DNA from: JAEUIE01 sp046350055
GTDB lineage: Bacteria; Planctomycetota; Planctomycetia; Gemmatales; HRBIN36
Assembly: GCA_046350055.1 (NCBI GenBank)
Contig: JAXMBC010000001.1
Location: 806,001 to 870,000 of the forward strand
DNA length: 64,000 nt
Direction of reading: 5' to 3'
Shown: piece after piece, positions 52,273 to 62,059 of the stretch
Layout of the letters: each line of letters starts with the position of its first letter
Numbering within the stretch: the first letter of the stretch is position 1
The notes under the pieces: model-generated
The model's input: only the letters and a program-made list of their open reading frames with translations
The model's database searches: none
What the model was told of the DNA's origin: nothing
Position numbers and translations under genes: made by a program

Positions 52273-52545
52273 TTGCAAAGTATCAGCTTCAGTATAAAAG
52301 TGTCAGGCTAATCAGTCGCTTCAAGGTCTACACTACAGACTGTCACACGGCATCAATTCCAGAATTGCTGACGGGCAACTGATACCTCGTAGTTCCCGCA
52401 ACCCTACCGATACATACAGGAATTCTGATCATTCTTTCATGAACACGCCCGGATGCAACAGTTACCGCCACTTTCTACTGGCACTTTGCTCAGGTTTTGA
52501 ACACAATAGCACTACCGCTACTCTCCCTCCCTCCGCGTGTGTTAT

Positions 52546-54135
52546 ATGTGTTGTCACCTGCTGACTGTTTTGCTTGTTGTTGCACCGCCCCCTGCAAAGA
52601 TGTTAGCCGCTGATGTCATGCCCTACTCGCGTCTCGCACCGGCGAAGGTGCAGCCCGGGTTATGCACATTGACTTACCGCATCAGTACGCAATCACCTGA
52701 GTGTCAGAAGTTCTTTGACCAGGGGCTAGGCTATTTCTACTCCTATGTCTGGCACGAAGCTGCCCGGAGTTTTGAAACAGCAGCCCGTCACGATCCCGAA
52801 TGTGCCATGGCCTGGCTGGGACTGAGCAAAGCACTGAGCCAGTGGTCGTCCCGCTCCAGCAAAGCCCAGGATGCACTTAAAAAAGCCTATGAATTGCGAC
52901 AGAATGCAAGCTACTCAGAAAAACAACTGATTGAAGCGCGGGCTATGGAGAAGGGCATCGCCAAGGATGCTCCTCCGGTCGATGGCAATGCCCGCAAGCT
53001 GGCTGCACAGAAGATCCTCGACGAACTCATCGTACTCTATCCTGACGATGAAGAAGCATGGATGTCCCGAGGCAATCTTGCTGCTGATGACAAATTCTTT
53101 GGCGGCAACCCTGCATCGGCGCTCTACTACCTCTCCGTCATCAAGCTGAACCCTCTGCATCCAGGTGCCAATCACGAACTGCTGCATCGGTATGAATACG
53201 GGCAGCGCCCCACGCTCGGCTGGATCTATTCTGAGAAATACATCGAGTCTTCCCCCGGTATTCCCCATTCCTGGCACATGCAGGGACACCTGGCCACACG
53301 ACTGGGTCGCTGGGAAAAGGCAGCGGATCAGGCGCTGAAATCGATAGCCCTGCAACGACAGCATAACCACTTGTGGAAGCTGAAGCCTAACGATGACCAT
53401 CAATGGTCACATCATCTGGAAACCTGCCTGCAGATTCTCACCCATCAGGGAAGGTATCGGGAAGCCCGACAGGTTTATGACGAAATGCTGAGCTTGAAGT
53501 TCAATACGCCGGAAGCGTTCGCCCGCTTCCTCTATCAATCGCACGATGATGCTGGTCTGCAGAAGTGGCTCGACGAAGCCCGAACCAAGAACAAGAACAC
53601 CGTGAATTACTACGCTGCCCTGCTTCAGCTCCGTCGCGGTGATCTGACCAAGGCACAGCCAGAGATCGACGCTCTGGAAGAGGCACTCAAGAAGAATCCC
53701 AAGGACACGAAACTGCAGAACAAAGTCTGGGAAACCCGGGGCCTGGCTCAGTGTAAAGGAGGCATGGTCGATCAGGGTCTTGCCTTGTTGAAGAAGGCCG
53801 CTGATGCTTCCAAGAACGATTACCAGCAGCATGCCTGGGGGCATGGTGCGTATTACATGGAAGTGTGGGGGCTGGCAGCGCTCACCGCTGGTCGAGATGC
53901 CATGGCGGAAGAGGCTTTCCTCGAGGCTCTGGCCCACGACCCAGGCAGTTTCCAGGGTGCCCTGGGACTTCAGGTGCTCTGCGAACGGCAGGGCAAGACC
54001 GACGAAGCCAAAGTCTATCAAGCCATGGCAGAGAAAGCCTGGCAGCATGCTGAAGTCAAGGTCTATACCTCCGCCGTAGCAGAGGTTCGTCAATCGAAGT
54101 CGCCGTCTACCTTGTCCACGCGTGCAGGGCAATAG
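52546..54135 (+). CDS. Secreted TPR-repeat protein
   Basis: ATG 52546 (a GTG nine bases earlier is possible) starts a 529-residue protein with a signal-like segment 'LLTVLLVVAPPPAKMLA'. TPR-type repeats follow along its length, such as 'ARSFETAARHDPECAMAWLGLSKAL', 'AARKLAAQKILDELIVLYPDDEEAW'-type and 'AEEAFLEALAHDPGSFQGAL'. The opening 'QKFFDQGLGYFYSYVWHEAARSF' pattern is common in secreted TPR proteins of environmental bacteria. No enzymatic motif is seen. It is followed 17 bases later by another secreted gene. Confidence 0.8.
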   Translation: MCCHLLTVLLVVAPPPAKMLAADVMPYSRLAPAKVQPGLCTLTYRISTQSPECQKFFDQGLGYFYSYVWHEAARSFETAARHDPECAMAWLGLSKALSQWSSRSSKAQDALKKAYELRQNASYSEKQLIEARAMEKGIAKDAPPVDGNARKLAAQKILDELIVLYPDDEEAWMSRGNLAADDKFFGGNPASALYYLSVIKLNPLHPGANHELLHRYEYGQRPTLGWIYSEKYIESSPGIPHSWHMQGHLATRLGRWEKAADQALKSIALQRQHNHLWKLKPNDDHQWSHHLETCLQILTHQGRYREARQVYDEMLSLKFNTPEAFARFLYQSHDDAGLQKWLDEARTKNKNTVNYYAALLQLRRGDLTKAQPEIDALEEALKKNPKDTKLQNKVWETRGLAQCKGGMVDQGLALLKKAADASKNDYQQHAWGHGAYYMEVWGLAALTAGRDAMAEEAFLEALAHDPGSFQGALGLQVLCERQGKTDEAKVYQAMAEKAWQHAEVKVYTSAVAEVRQSKSPSTLSTRAGQ

Positions 54136-54152
54136 TCCGAAGGAGTCCGGGA

Positions 54153-54668
54153 ATGTTCGTGCTGGTCCTCATGCTGATGCCTGCGCTCGACCTCGTATCG
54201 GGTCCGCAACCGGGAAAGAAGTTTGGCCCCTATACGTTCCTGATGGCCACCGGGCCTAATCGGGGCACCTCGCACTGTTATGTGTGTGAGACGGGCGATG
54301 ACCCCGCCATCATTATCCTGGCTCGATCCACCTCAGAACCGCTTGGCGAACTGGCCAGGCAGGTGGACAAGGAACTCAGTAAACAGAAGAAACTACGTGG
54401 CTGGATCACTTTTGTCGGCATGCCTCAGCCAAGCAAGGAACCGGAACTGGTCAAATGGAGCAGAACGCTGGGTCTGCGCTTCTTACCTCTTGGTATCTTT
54501 GAATCGCAAGCGGGGCCACCGGGCTACAAGCTGCACAGTGATGCAGACCTCACCATACTGCTGGTCAAGGAAAGCAAAGTCGTACATAACTTCGCCTACC
54601 CTGTCAAAGGGTTGACCACCGCAGACAACAAGAAGATAGTCGATCTGCTCAACAGACTGATCAAGTAA
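54153..54668 (+). CDS. Secreted protein, possibly redoxin-like
   Basis: This 171-residue protein starts after an AAGGAG site, with a short hydrophobic leader ('MFVLVLMLMPALDLVSG'). A C-Y-V-C pair near residue 42 follows 'GPNRGTSH', and 'TLGLRFLPLGIFES' and 'KVVHNFAYPVKGL' suggest a thioredoxin-type fold. The pattern resembles secreted planctomycete redoxin-like proteins, but the cysteine spacing is atypical, so the function is open. It is co-directional with and close to the TPR gene. Confidence 0.6.
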   Translation: MFVLVLMLMPALDLVSGPQPGKKFGPYTFLMATGPNRGTSHCYVCETGDDPAIIILARSTSEPLGELARQVDKELSKQKKLRGWITFVGMPQPSKEPELVKWSRTLGLRFLPLGIFESQAGPPGYKLHSDADLTILLVKESKVVHNFAYPVKGLTTADNKKIVDLLNRLIK

Positions 54669-54672
54669 CACG

Positions 54673-55200
54673 TCAGCGGTTGGACTGTGCTTCGGACACC
54701 AGCTTGGAACCAAGAATCAGGACCAGCACAATCACGATACCACCCATGTACCAGAACCACTTGGGCAGTTCATTGCGCTGAGGCGTGGTTGAGCTGTCGA
54801 CAAAGCCGGCAATGGCACCAGCACGGGTCACTTCTTCGGGTTTGAGTGTCCACTCCCTGCTGCCAGGTGCCACGCGAACCATCGTTAGATTCTGAAGCTT
54901 GGCCTCACCGAGGATGGTGCTGGTGTGCTTGATGCGTAGCACGACCTCTCCGCCAAGATTCCATTCCAGTGCGTCATCTGCAGGCAATTTAGCCTTCAGA
55001 TCTTTCTCCCGCAGAAACGTAATGGTACGAAGGTCGTTCCAGACCTCAGCATTGCTGCGGGCCCCATCGTCCGTGTGATGTGCTACGAGATAGACTTGTC
55101 CATCCACTTCAATGGTCAGTTTCATCAGGCGTGCTGCATGTGCTGAAGTCAGCGACACACAGCACACAAGGAAGGTGAGAGAGTAAGCCAGGCGTAACAT
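54673..55200 (-). CDS. Secreted, C-terminally anchored protein of unknown function
   Basis: This 175-residue protein has a signal peptide ('LAYSLTFLVCCVSLTSAHAA'), a beta-rich exported domain ('KLTIEVDGQVYLVAHHTDDG', 'LGGEVVLRIKHTSTILGEA'), and a C-terminal membrane helix ('WYMGGIVIVLVLILGSKLV') with a short cytoplasmic tail. This is a type I membrane topology. I recognise no family. It converges with the redoxin-like gene, with four bases between stops. Confidence 0.65.
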   Translation of the reverse strand: MLRLAYSLTFLVCCVSLTSAHAARLMKLTIEVDGQVYLVAHHTDDGARSNAEVWNDLRTITFLREKDLKAKLPADDALEWNLGGEVVLRIKHTSTILGEAKLQNLTMVRVAPGSREWTLKPEEVTRAGAIAGFVDSSTTPQRNELPKWFWYMGGIVIVLVLILGSKLVSEAQSNR

Positions 55201-55300
55201 GATTCACTCCAAAGCTGCACTGCAATCGTATGGCAAAGTACAAACAAGGGAATATCTGCCTGGCCGAACCTTTATCTGGCAATGGCCGGTATGCTGGCAG

Positions 55301-56350
55301 TTATTCAGCTGGCGGAATGCCCAGCAGGCGGTTTACCTCTTCGATCGTTGACGAATCGCGAACGAATTCCTTCATGAGTTCAGGGAACGAGAGTGAACCA
55401 AACTTGACCACCCGCTTGAGCAGGAAGGGGATGGGGCTATGAGGTTCCAGCCGAGCCAGGGCATCCGCAATGGTTTCGATCTGCCGGTACAAGCCTTCGC
55501 GTGACATGGTTCGAGGCTCCGCAGAAGTGGCTGTGGATGAACCTTCGCTCTGGGATTCCTGATTGCCAGCTGCTGCCTGCTGGGCTTCTGGGTCATTCAG
55601 CAAGCCCTTGGATTTGAGCAGTTTCTCGATTTCCCTGGATACTGCCATGACGACCCGGCCCAGATTATCGGGATTCTCTTCGCTCGTCAGATCTGGTGCA
55701 TTCTCCTTGCCAAAACGGGCATCGAGCGCTTGACCCAATTCCTCCAGGGCCTGTTTGGCTTCCTTGACCGACTCAGCCAGCTTCTGGAATTCGTCAAGCT
55801 CCTTGGCACGTAGTGATTCGAAGGCACGAAGGAATTCTTCTTTCTGTCCCGGCTTGGCCGTTTCCATCAAATACACGTAGCTGTAGTTGACTTCGTCCCG
55901 GTTGAACAGTTTCAGGCCAGCAACGGTCCCGGGAAATTTGGCGCCCTTGATCGAATGATTGATCCACAGAAATGGCCCGATGCGGACAGAGTCATCTTCG
56001 CCCGGGTCGGGTTTCGGATGAATGCGATCCCAGCAGTCGGAGACCATCCTGCTGATGAGTTTCAGACCTGATGCCAGTCCCGGGAAGCCATCTCGCTTGC
56101 TGAGTGCCTCTGTCAGCCGGATCGCAACGAGAAGATCCTTGGACGTGCTGGTCAACGTGTCAACTGCCAGGTTGACCACACCATGCCAGTCGGCTCGCTT
56201 GTCCGCTGCTCCTGCCTGCAAGTCAAAAGCATCGGGCTCTCGGCGCAATTCATCCAGTTTGCGACGTATATCTCCGGGCAACGGAACGCCTGCGGGATCG
56301 TCCCCCGGAATGGGGGCTAACAAACTCTCGATATCGATCTTTTCCGCCAT
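55301..56350 (-). CDS. tssA: TssA (ImpA-type) type VI secretion protein
   Basis: ATG 56350 gives 349 residues; another Met 12 bases earlier is possible. The N-terminal ImpA domain shows 'IESLLAPIPGDDPAGVPLPGDI', 'ADWHGVVNLAVDTL' and 'SKDLLVAIRLTEALSKRDGF', then 'DCWDRIHPKPDPGED'. A variable linker precedes a C-terminal block 'MSREGLYRQIETIADALARLEPHSPIPFLLKR'-type, the family's C-terminal signature. TssA caps the growing sheath in T6SS. Other T6SS genes are not in the window. It is divergent from the dual kinase, 193 bases away. Confidence 0.85.
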   Translation of the reverse strand: MAEKIDIESLLAPIPGDDPAGVPLPGDIRRKLDELRREPDAFDLQAGAADKRADWHGVVNLAVDTLTSTSKDLLVAIRLTEALSKRDGFPGLASGLKLISRMVSDCWDRIHPKPDPGEDDSVRIGPFLWINHSIKGAKFPGTVAGLKLFNRDEVNYSYVYLMETAKPGQKEEFLRAFESLRAKELDEFQKLAESVKEAKQALEELGQALDARFGKENAPDLTSEENPDNLGRVVMAVSREIEKLLKSKGLLNDPEAQQAAAGNQESQSEGSSTATSAEPRTMSREGLYRQIETIADALARLEPHSPIPFLLKRVVKFGSLSFPELMKEFVRDSSTIEEVNRLLGIPPAE

Positions 56351-56543
56351 GGAGGGCCTCATTGGAACGAACAGGTTGCATCAGCAGGAAAATCTAGGAT
56401 AATAGCTATCCTGATGGAGTGGCTGACGACCGCAAGCCCAATCCTCGCAATTGCAATGACGCAATGCAAGGACTATTCCATCTGCACGCTTTATGACTGG
56501 TAAATGAGCGACCCGCCCGCCCCGCTTCAGGATTAATCGCTAC

Positions 56544-59500
56544 ATGGCCAAGATGTATCAAGAAGGTGATCGACCCATACCAGGGTACCAACTGCTCACC
56601 TTTCTGGGCGAAGGCGGATTTGGCGAAGTCTGGAAGGCCACCAACGAAAGCAGGATTGAAGTCGCCCTCAAGATCGTCAACCTGCAGGGTAAACAGAGCA
56701 TACGCGAAGTCTTCGCCATCCGCAAACTGCGGAACGTCCGCCATCCCAACCTGATTCCCATCCTCGGTTTCTGGCTCAAGGACGAAGCAGGCAACATCAT
56801 CCAGAACGCCGCTGCCGAGAGCATGAGTGGCTTCATGCTCGATGGTACGTTTCAGTTTTTCGTCTCCATGGGTCTGGCTGAAAAGACCTTGATGGATCGA
56901 CTGAAGGAATGTCAGGCCGACGGCCATGCCGGCATACCTCTCGATGAATTGCTCGAGTACATGGATGAGTCTGCTCGCGCCCTCGACTTCCTGAACACTC
57001 CCCGGCATGACATGGGTGGTGAGGAAAAGGTCTCCATCGAGCACTGCGATATCAAGCCTCAGAATATTCTTCTCGTGGGCGGCTCGGTACAGATCTGTGA
57101 CTTCGGCCTGGCCCGTATTCAGCAGCAGGGAACCAAACAGAACCAGACCACCAGCTTTTCCCATAATTACGTCGCCCCGGAAATGCTCAATCGGGACATG
57201 GGGCCCTGCCGCACGACCGATCAATATTCCCTTGCGGTAAGTTATGTTCAGCTCCGAACTGGCCGACTGCCGTTTGGCGATGTGAGTTTTGCACCTGCCG
57301 TGCTCGCCGCACACCTGGAAGGCAAGCTCGATTACTCCATGCTCCTGCCTGCTGAGCAGAAGATCGTCAAGCGGGCAACAGCACTGAACCCAACGGATCG
57401 ATATCCCACAGCGCGGGCATTTGTGGACGCGCTCAAGGAGATGGCGACGACCCAATCACGGCCGATGAAACCATCTGTGGGTATCAAGGGACCCCTTCGT
57501 TCAGGCACCGAAATCGTCCCAGGCTACAAACTCGAAGAACTGATCGGCCGAGGCAGCTTCGGGGAAGTCTGGCGGGCTACTGCCCCGGGCCGCCTCAAGA
57601 AAGCCATCAAGATCATCCGCAATCTTGAACTCGCCTCCAGCCGGCAGGAACTGCGAAGCCTCGATCTCATCACTGAAGTCCGCCATCCTTACCTGATTCA
57701 GATCGAAGCCTGTTTCCTGCTCGACAAGCAGGGCGACATGATCGCCGACGAATCACGTGATGAGAAGGATGCCCCCAAGGCAGAGACGCTTGTCATCGTC
57801 AGTGAACTGGCTGACAGTCACCTTGGCAAACGCCTCCAGGACTGTCTGGCCGAAACAGGCCAGGGACTGCCACCCAAGGAATTACTCAGCTACATGAGAC
57901 ATGTGGCTGTAGCCCTGGATCGACTGAACGAAGATCATGACATTATCCACCGGGATGTAAAACCCGAAAACATCCTGCTCGTAGGAGGCATCGCCAAGCT
58001 GGCCGATTTCGGTCTCGCCAAGGCTCTCGAAGGCAGCTCCACCATGGTGCATACCAAAAGCATCGGCATGACCCCGGCGTATGCAGCACCGGAATTGTGC
58101 AGCGGCCGCATTGAAAAAGCGACCGACCAGTACAGCCTGGCCCTCACATACTATCATCTGCGGTCGGGCCGGCTTGCCACAGGTGATGTGGGTGATTTGT
58201 CGGAACTCATCCGGGCCCATCTGAATAACAAGCTCGATTTCAGCGCAGCCTTGCCAGTCGAAGCACAGGTGCTGCGAAAAGCGACGGCGCTCAAGTCACA
58301 GGATCGTTTCCCCAACTGTGCCAGTTTTATCAAGGCTCTGATGGCCAGCTTCTCGCAGAGCGAGCTGCCCAGGGATGTCAAAACCTCCTCATTCTCTTCT
58401 GTGGAATCCATGGAAGAGATGCCTGCTCTATCCTCGATGGGTTGGGATCAGGGCACCTTAAATCGCCCAACTCACCTGGCTGTGGAAGTGCAGCCTGCGT
58501 TGAAGGCGACTGATACTGTCAACAAGCTGACTGACACGGAGCGTGAAGCCGTCGCCAAGGCGCAGAAAAGCACAAAGAAAGGAACCAGCAGCGGTACCGT
58601 TACCACATTGCGCTCGCCTGCGCGTCGCCGTCGTTCCCGTGTGGCTCAGGTGGTGGTCTCGCTGATGCTGTTGACACTTGTGGGAGGCATTGTTGGCGGG
58701 TTCTTCTACCTCAGCAAGCAAGGGCCTAAGCCAACGGAACTCACACAGACAGACCCGATCAGGGAGAAAGACCCGGGGAAAGAGAAGAACCAAGAAAAAG
58801 AGCAGGAAAAGCCTAAGAACGCAGACAACAACACTCCTCCGAAGGCTCAACCGACAGGGACTGCGAAAAATACCACACCTCCGAAGAAGACTCCATCTGT
58901 AGAGCCTGAGAGGGTTAGCGCAGCGGTATTACTAGGCCAGGCGAACAAGGCATTACAGGAAAAACTACCTGTTCAGGCCGCTGAAGCCCTGCTCGAACTG
59001 AGTAAACGCTACCAGACAGGCGAAACACCTTTTGACCCCACAGCCCTCAGTTTTGCTGTTGAGTGTTATGCGCTGCTTGATGAGTCGCAACCCAAACGCA
59101 ATGAACTGCGTGCCGCCTTCACCACGTACGCCAGCAAGCAGTTTGAAAGTCAGAGTACACTGCTCAAGGCAGACAGCAGTGAGATCAGTTGGACAGGAAC
59201 AAGTAAACTCGTGGAGTTGATTCCCGAGACCAATCCCTGGGTGCAGGTGTTCCACATCGAAAAGTTACTGCACCTATCCAGCCTGAGTCCTGCTGACGAT
59301 GCGATGCTGCAGAAGCGACTCAGCATGCTCTCCAGTACGCAACTCACCGATCTGGGTGTCTATGGTCAGTATCTGCAGGGGGCCATCGCCTGGCAGCTGA
59401 AGGATGCTGCCAAAGCAGTCAAAGTCTTCTCCAGTATTGATAAGGCTACCCCCGGCATAACATGGTCCGCTGCGCGACAAAGTCGCGTGGTTGACGCATT

Positions 59501-61793
59501 GAAAACCAGCCTGGCTGAGCACAAGCTGAAGGCTTTTCAACTCAACCGCTGGCGGAACCCCATTGTTTCCTCTGAAGATGCAGTTCAGTTCGCCAGCATC
59601 AGCAGGAAACTGGCAACCTGGACGGACAAACCACCTTCTGCAGAAGATCTGCCTCTCAACTTGCTGGCTGAGAGCGAAGGTACGCTCAGCGAAGTCGATG
59701 CCAGGGCGCTGCTCGCCAGATGGAAGGTGAGCGACCTTGCTCCACCGCTCCAGCAGGCGATGCTCTATCGCCAGTTTCAGGTACAGCAAGTTGCCAAAGT
59801 CGCACCTGAAGAGATGCTGCCAGTCGCATTGCAACTCTACAACACGGTACAGCAGCAGCCGACTCTTCAGCTCAAAGCCGAAGAGGCCGTGGAATTGCTG
59901 GATACCATGCTGGCATCGCTTGGAAGCCTGGGGCAAAAAGAAGATCTTCCGCTCAATACCAAGTCGCAAGTCGCACAGCTTTTTGCAGCCCGGGGCAGAC
60001 TGATAGTAGAGAACAGCCTGGCAAATTGGGTGAAGAAGGATAACCGCCTCAAGACGGCTCTCTCTGACTTCGATATCGCGGTCAACTGCAGCAAGCAGAA
60101 GCTGGATAGTGAACGCAATGGTTTTCTGGTTTATCAGGCCTGGGTCAAACGTGAGTTGAAACAACGTGACTGGGCCCCTGCCATACGCACGGTCAATCTG
60201 TCCAACACACCTGGTCATGCCCAACCGATGCTCCTGTTGCTGCAAGGCTGGTCCCATTTGCAACAAGGTACACAGGCACGTTCGCAAGCCGACCGGCTCA
60301 AGTCCGTGAAGAATGCCCAGACAAGTTTCAGGAAACTCGTGGATGACTATGTGTCCCGCCCGGAAATACGTTACTGGGTCAACCAGGGTCGGTTAGGTGC
60401 CAGTCAGGCTTATCTGGAGAATGCCAACTACCTGGAAATTTCCGATCGAGAGGATGTCCGTAAGGATTGCCGGACCCAGCTTGAGTTGGCTGAGAAATAT
60501 GCACGTGACGTAACGACAGACGAGCAAGCCGGGCTACTCAAACCAGAAGCCAACATGGCTCTGGGCAACGCACTGGAAGATTTCGGACTACTCCTGGGAG
60601 AAGGACGACATGCCGAAGCAGTAGCGTGCTTTGATGTGGCTGTCGAAGCCTGGAAGAATGATAAGCAGTATCCTCGTGCCCTGATGAATCGAGCCCGGGC
60701 GATGATCCGTTCCGAGAACACTGCTTACGATAAGCAGATTGAATCGGATCTGACTCGTGCCCAGCAGGCCATGCCTGAAGGAGATATTGCTTCGGAGATT
60801 CACTTCCTGGAAGCACGTGTGCAGCGAAAGAAGAACAATATTGACGAAGCCCGACGTCAACTGGGGCTGGCGATCTCCACTGCTGTTTCCCCCTCCTTCC
60901 GTGACGAGGCCAGGTGCTCGCTTCTGGAACTGGTGCTCTACACACCAGTCAACAAGTCGTCGCTCACGGAAGTGAAGGAACGCATTCAGGAGATCAGTCG
61001 AATGCAGCCCAAGGTGACTGAACTCGATCCGCAAATTCAGACCCGTGCCCGCTTCCTGCAGATGGAATCGATGAATGCCATCGCCAACTACTGCTACGAG
61101 TTGATGAAGACGAAGGAAGAGCTGAACAATTACCGTACGCCGTTCCTGGAACAGTTGAACAAGCTGGAGAACCTGTCCGACCCCATCGCCCGCTGGCACG
61201 CCGCCAAACACCGGGGCAAATGGCTGCTCCTGCAGGGAAAGTATCAGGACGCCTGGCAGGCCTTCGAGATCAATGGCGATTTCGAGAAACTGGTAGGCTC
61301 CCTGGAACGCATGTCGCGCAACCAGCGGCAATTGCAGTTACCCGCTTTTCTCGCCATGGTCTCAGCCCGCTATGAAGCGCTGTTACGCCTCGCCCCGATT
61401 TTGAGCACCCAACTGGAGAACAATTTTGCCCTCGTGGAACGCATCAGCAGGCTCCTGCCAGAGAATCATCCCCAGCGCGTACCTCTCACCGGCCTGGCAG
61501 GACTGTTGCGGTGGAAGTCCTGGAACTTGCTGAAAGTCGAAAAGGTCACACTCGATCGCTATCGTACCGATGCTGTTCGCATCCTGCAGAAACTGCTGAA
61601 GGACCAGGGACAGCATGCCGAGGCCTGGCAATGGGCGGCGGCCCTGGGAGACCTGGAGGACGATGCCGAGCTGAGCAAGAGCCTCTACCGCAAAAGTATT
61701 GAACTGATCAAGAGCATCCCCGAGACGGAAATGAGCAGCAACGACAAGAAAAACCTGGTGACCATCGTAGAGAAAGCGATGGAGAAGCGGTAG
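56544..61793 (+). CDS. Dual-domain Ser/Thr protein kinase with membrane helix and long helical-repeat extracytoplasmic part
   Basis: This 1749-residue protein has two Hanks-type kinase domains. Kinase 1 (about 12-300) has 'LGEGGFGEVW', Lys43, 'HCDIKPQN' (His167, Asp169; Cys replaces Arg of HRD) and DFG at 186-188. Kinase 2 (about 325-600) has 'IGRGSFGEVW', 'AIKII', 'HRDVKPEN' (Asp471) and DFG at 488-490. A basic linker leads to one membrane helix at about 700-724. A Lys/Glu/Pro-rich stretch follows, then about 950 residues of TPR-like helices outside the membrane. Tandem kinase domains in one chain are unusual. The divergent tssA suggests possible control of type VI secretion by phosphorylation, as PpkA does elsewhere; that is inference. 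Confidence 0.88.
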   Translation: MAKMYQEGDRPIPGYQLLTFLGEGGFGEVWKATNESRIEVALKIVNLQGKQSIREVFAIRKLRNVRHPNLIPILGFWLKDEAGNIIQNAAAESMSGFMLDGTFQFFVSMGLAEKTLMDRLKECQADGHAGIPLDELLEYMDESARALDFLNTPRHDMGGEEKVSIEHCDIKPQNILLVGGSVQICDFGLARIQQQGTKQNQTTSFSHNYVAPEMLNRDMGPCRTTDQYSLAVSYVQLRTGRLPFGDVSFAPAVLAAHLEGKLDYSMLLPAEQKIVKRATALNPTDRYPTARAFVDALKEMATTQSRPMKPSVGIKGPLRSGTEIVPGYKLEELIGRGSFGEVWRATAPGRLKKAIKIIRNLELASSRQELRSLDLITEVRHPYLIQIEACFLLDKQGDMIADESRDEKDAPKAETLVIVSELADSHLGKRLQDCLAETGQGLPPKELLSYMRHVAVALDRLNEDHDIIHRDVKPENILLVGGIAKLADFGLAKALEGSSTMVHTKSIGMTPAYAAPELCSGRIEKATDQYSLALTYYHLRSGRLATGDVGDLSELIRAHLNNKLDFSAALPVEAQVLRKATALKSQDRFPNCASFIKALMASFSQSELPRDVKTSSFSSVESMEEMPALSSMGWDQGTLNRPTHLAVEVQPALKATDTVNKLTDTEREAVAKAQKSTKKGTSSGTVTTLRSPARRRRSRVAQVVVSLMLLTLVGGIVGGFFYLSKQGPKPTELTQTDPIREKDPGKEKNQEKEQEKPKNADNNTPPKAQPTGTAKNTTPPKKTPSVEPERVSAAVLLGQANKALQEKLPVQAAEALLELSKRYQTGETPFDPTALSFAVECYALLDESQPKRNELRAAFTTYASKQFESQSTLLKADSSEISWTGTSKLVELIPETNPWVQVFHIEKLLHLSSLSPADDAMLQKRLSMLSSTQLTDLGVYGQYLQGAIAWQLKDAAKAVKVFSSIDKATPGITWSAARQSRVVDALKTSLAEHKLKAFQLNRWRNPIVSSEDAVQFASISRKLATWTDKPPSAEDLPLNLLAESEGTLSEVDARALLARWKVSDLAPPLQQAMLYRQFQVQQVAKVAPEEMLPVALQLYNTVQQQPTLQLKAEEAVELLDTMLASLGSLGQKEDLPLNTKSQVAQLFAARGRLIVENSLANWVKKDNRLKTALSDFDIAVNCSKQKLDSERNGFLVYQAWVKRELKQRDWAPAIRTVNLSNTPGHAQPMLLLLQGWSHLQQGTQARSQADRLKSVKNAQTSFRKLVDDYVSRPEIRYWVNQGRLGASQAYLENANYLEISDREDVRKDCRTQLELAEKYARDVTTDEQAGLLKPEANMALGNALEDFGLLLGEGRHAEAVACFDVAVEAWKNDKQYPRALMNRARAMIRSENTAYDKQIESDLTRAQQAMPEGDIASEIHFLEARVQRKKNNIDEARRQLGLAISTAVSPSFRDEARCSLLELVLYTPVNKSSLTEVKERIQEISRMQPKVTELDPQIQTRARFLQMESMNAIANYCYELMKTKEELNNYRTPFLEQLNKLENLSDPIARWHAAKHRGKWLLLQGKYQDAWQAFEINGDFEKLVGSLERMSRNQRQLQLPAFLAMVSARYEALLRLAPILSTQLENNFALVERISRLLPENHPQRVPLTGLAGLLRWKSWNLLKVEKVTLDRYRTDAVRILQKLLKDQGQHAEAWQWAAALGDLEDDAELSKSLYRKSIELIKSIPETEMSSNDKKNLVTIVEKAMEKR

Positions 61794-62059
61794 CGTGCAA
61801 AGCGACCAGTCGAGAAAGCCCCCGCGTCAAAAACGCCCATTTTCCTTTAATGCACCGTATTGCCCGCCACTGCAGGAGTTATGCTTCCCGCTCGGTAACC
61901 TCCGGGCTCGCTTGCCAGCCTCTCAGCAAATTGGCGAAGCTAGGCAATTCGTGCGAGTTGTAACAATCGCAGCTTCTATTCAACCTGTACAACCCGGCCT
62001 GCCGATGATGACGATATATTTCGTCTTTTCCGCTCTCGTGGCAGGGCTGGGCCATGGTG

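Noticed and set aside
56406..57455. Long minus-strand open frame within the start of the dual kinase
   Set aside because: It is antisense to clear kinase motifs and has no domain pattern; it is a shadow of codon bias.
59274..60287. Long minus-strand open frame inside the helical-repeat part of the dual kinase
   Set aside because: Same reason: antisense shadow over a continuous plus-strand gene.
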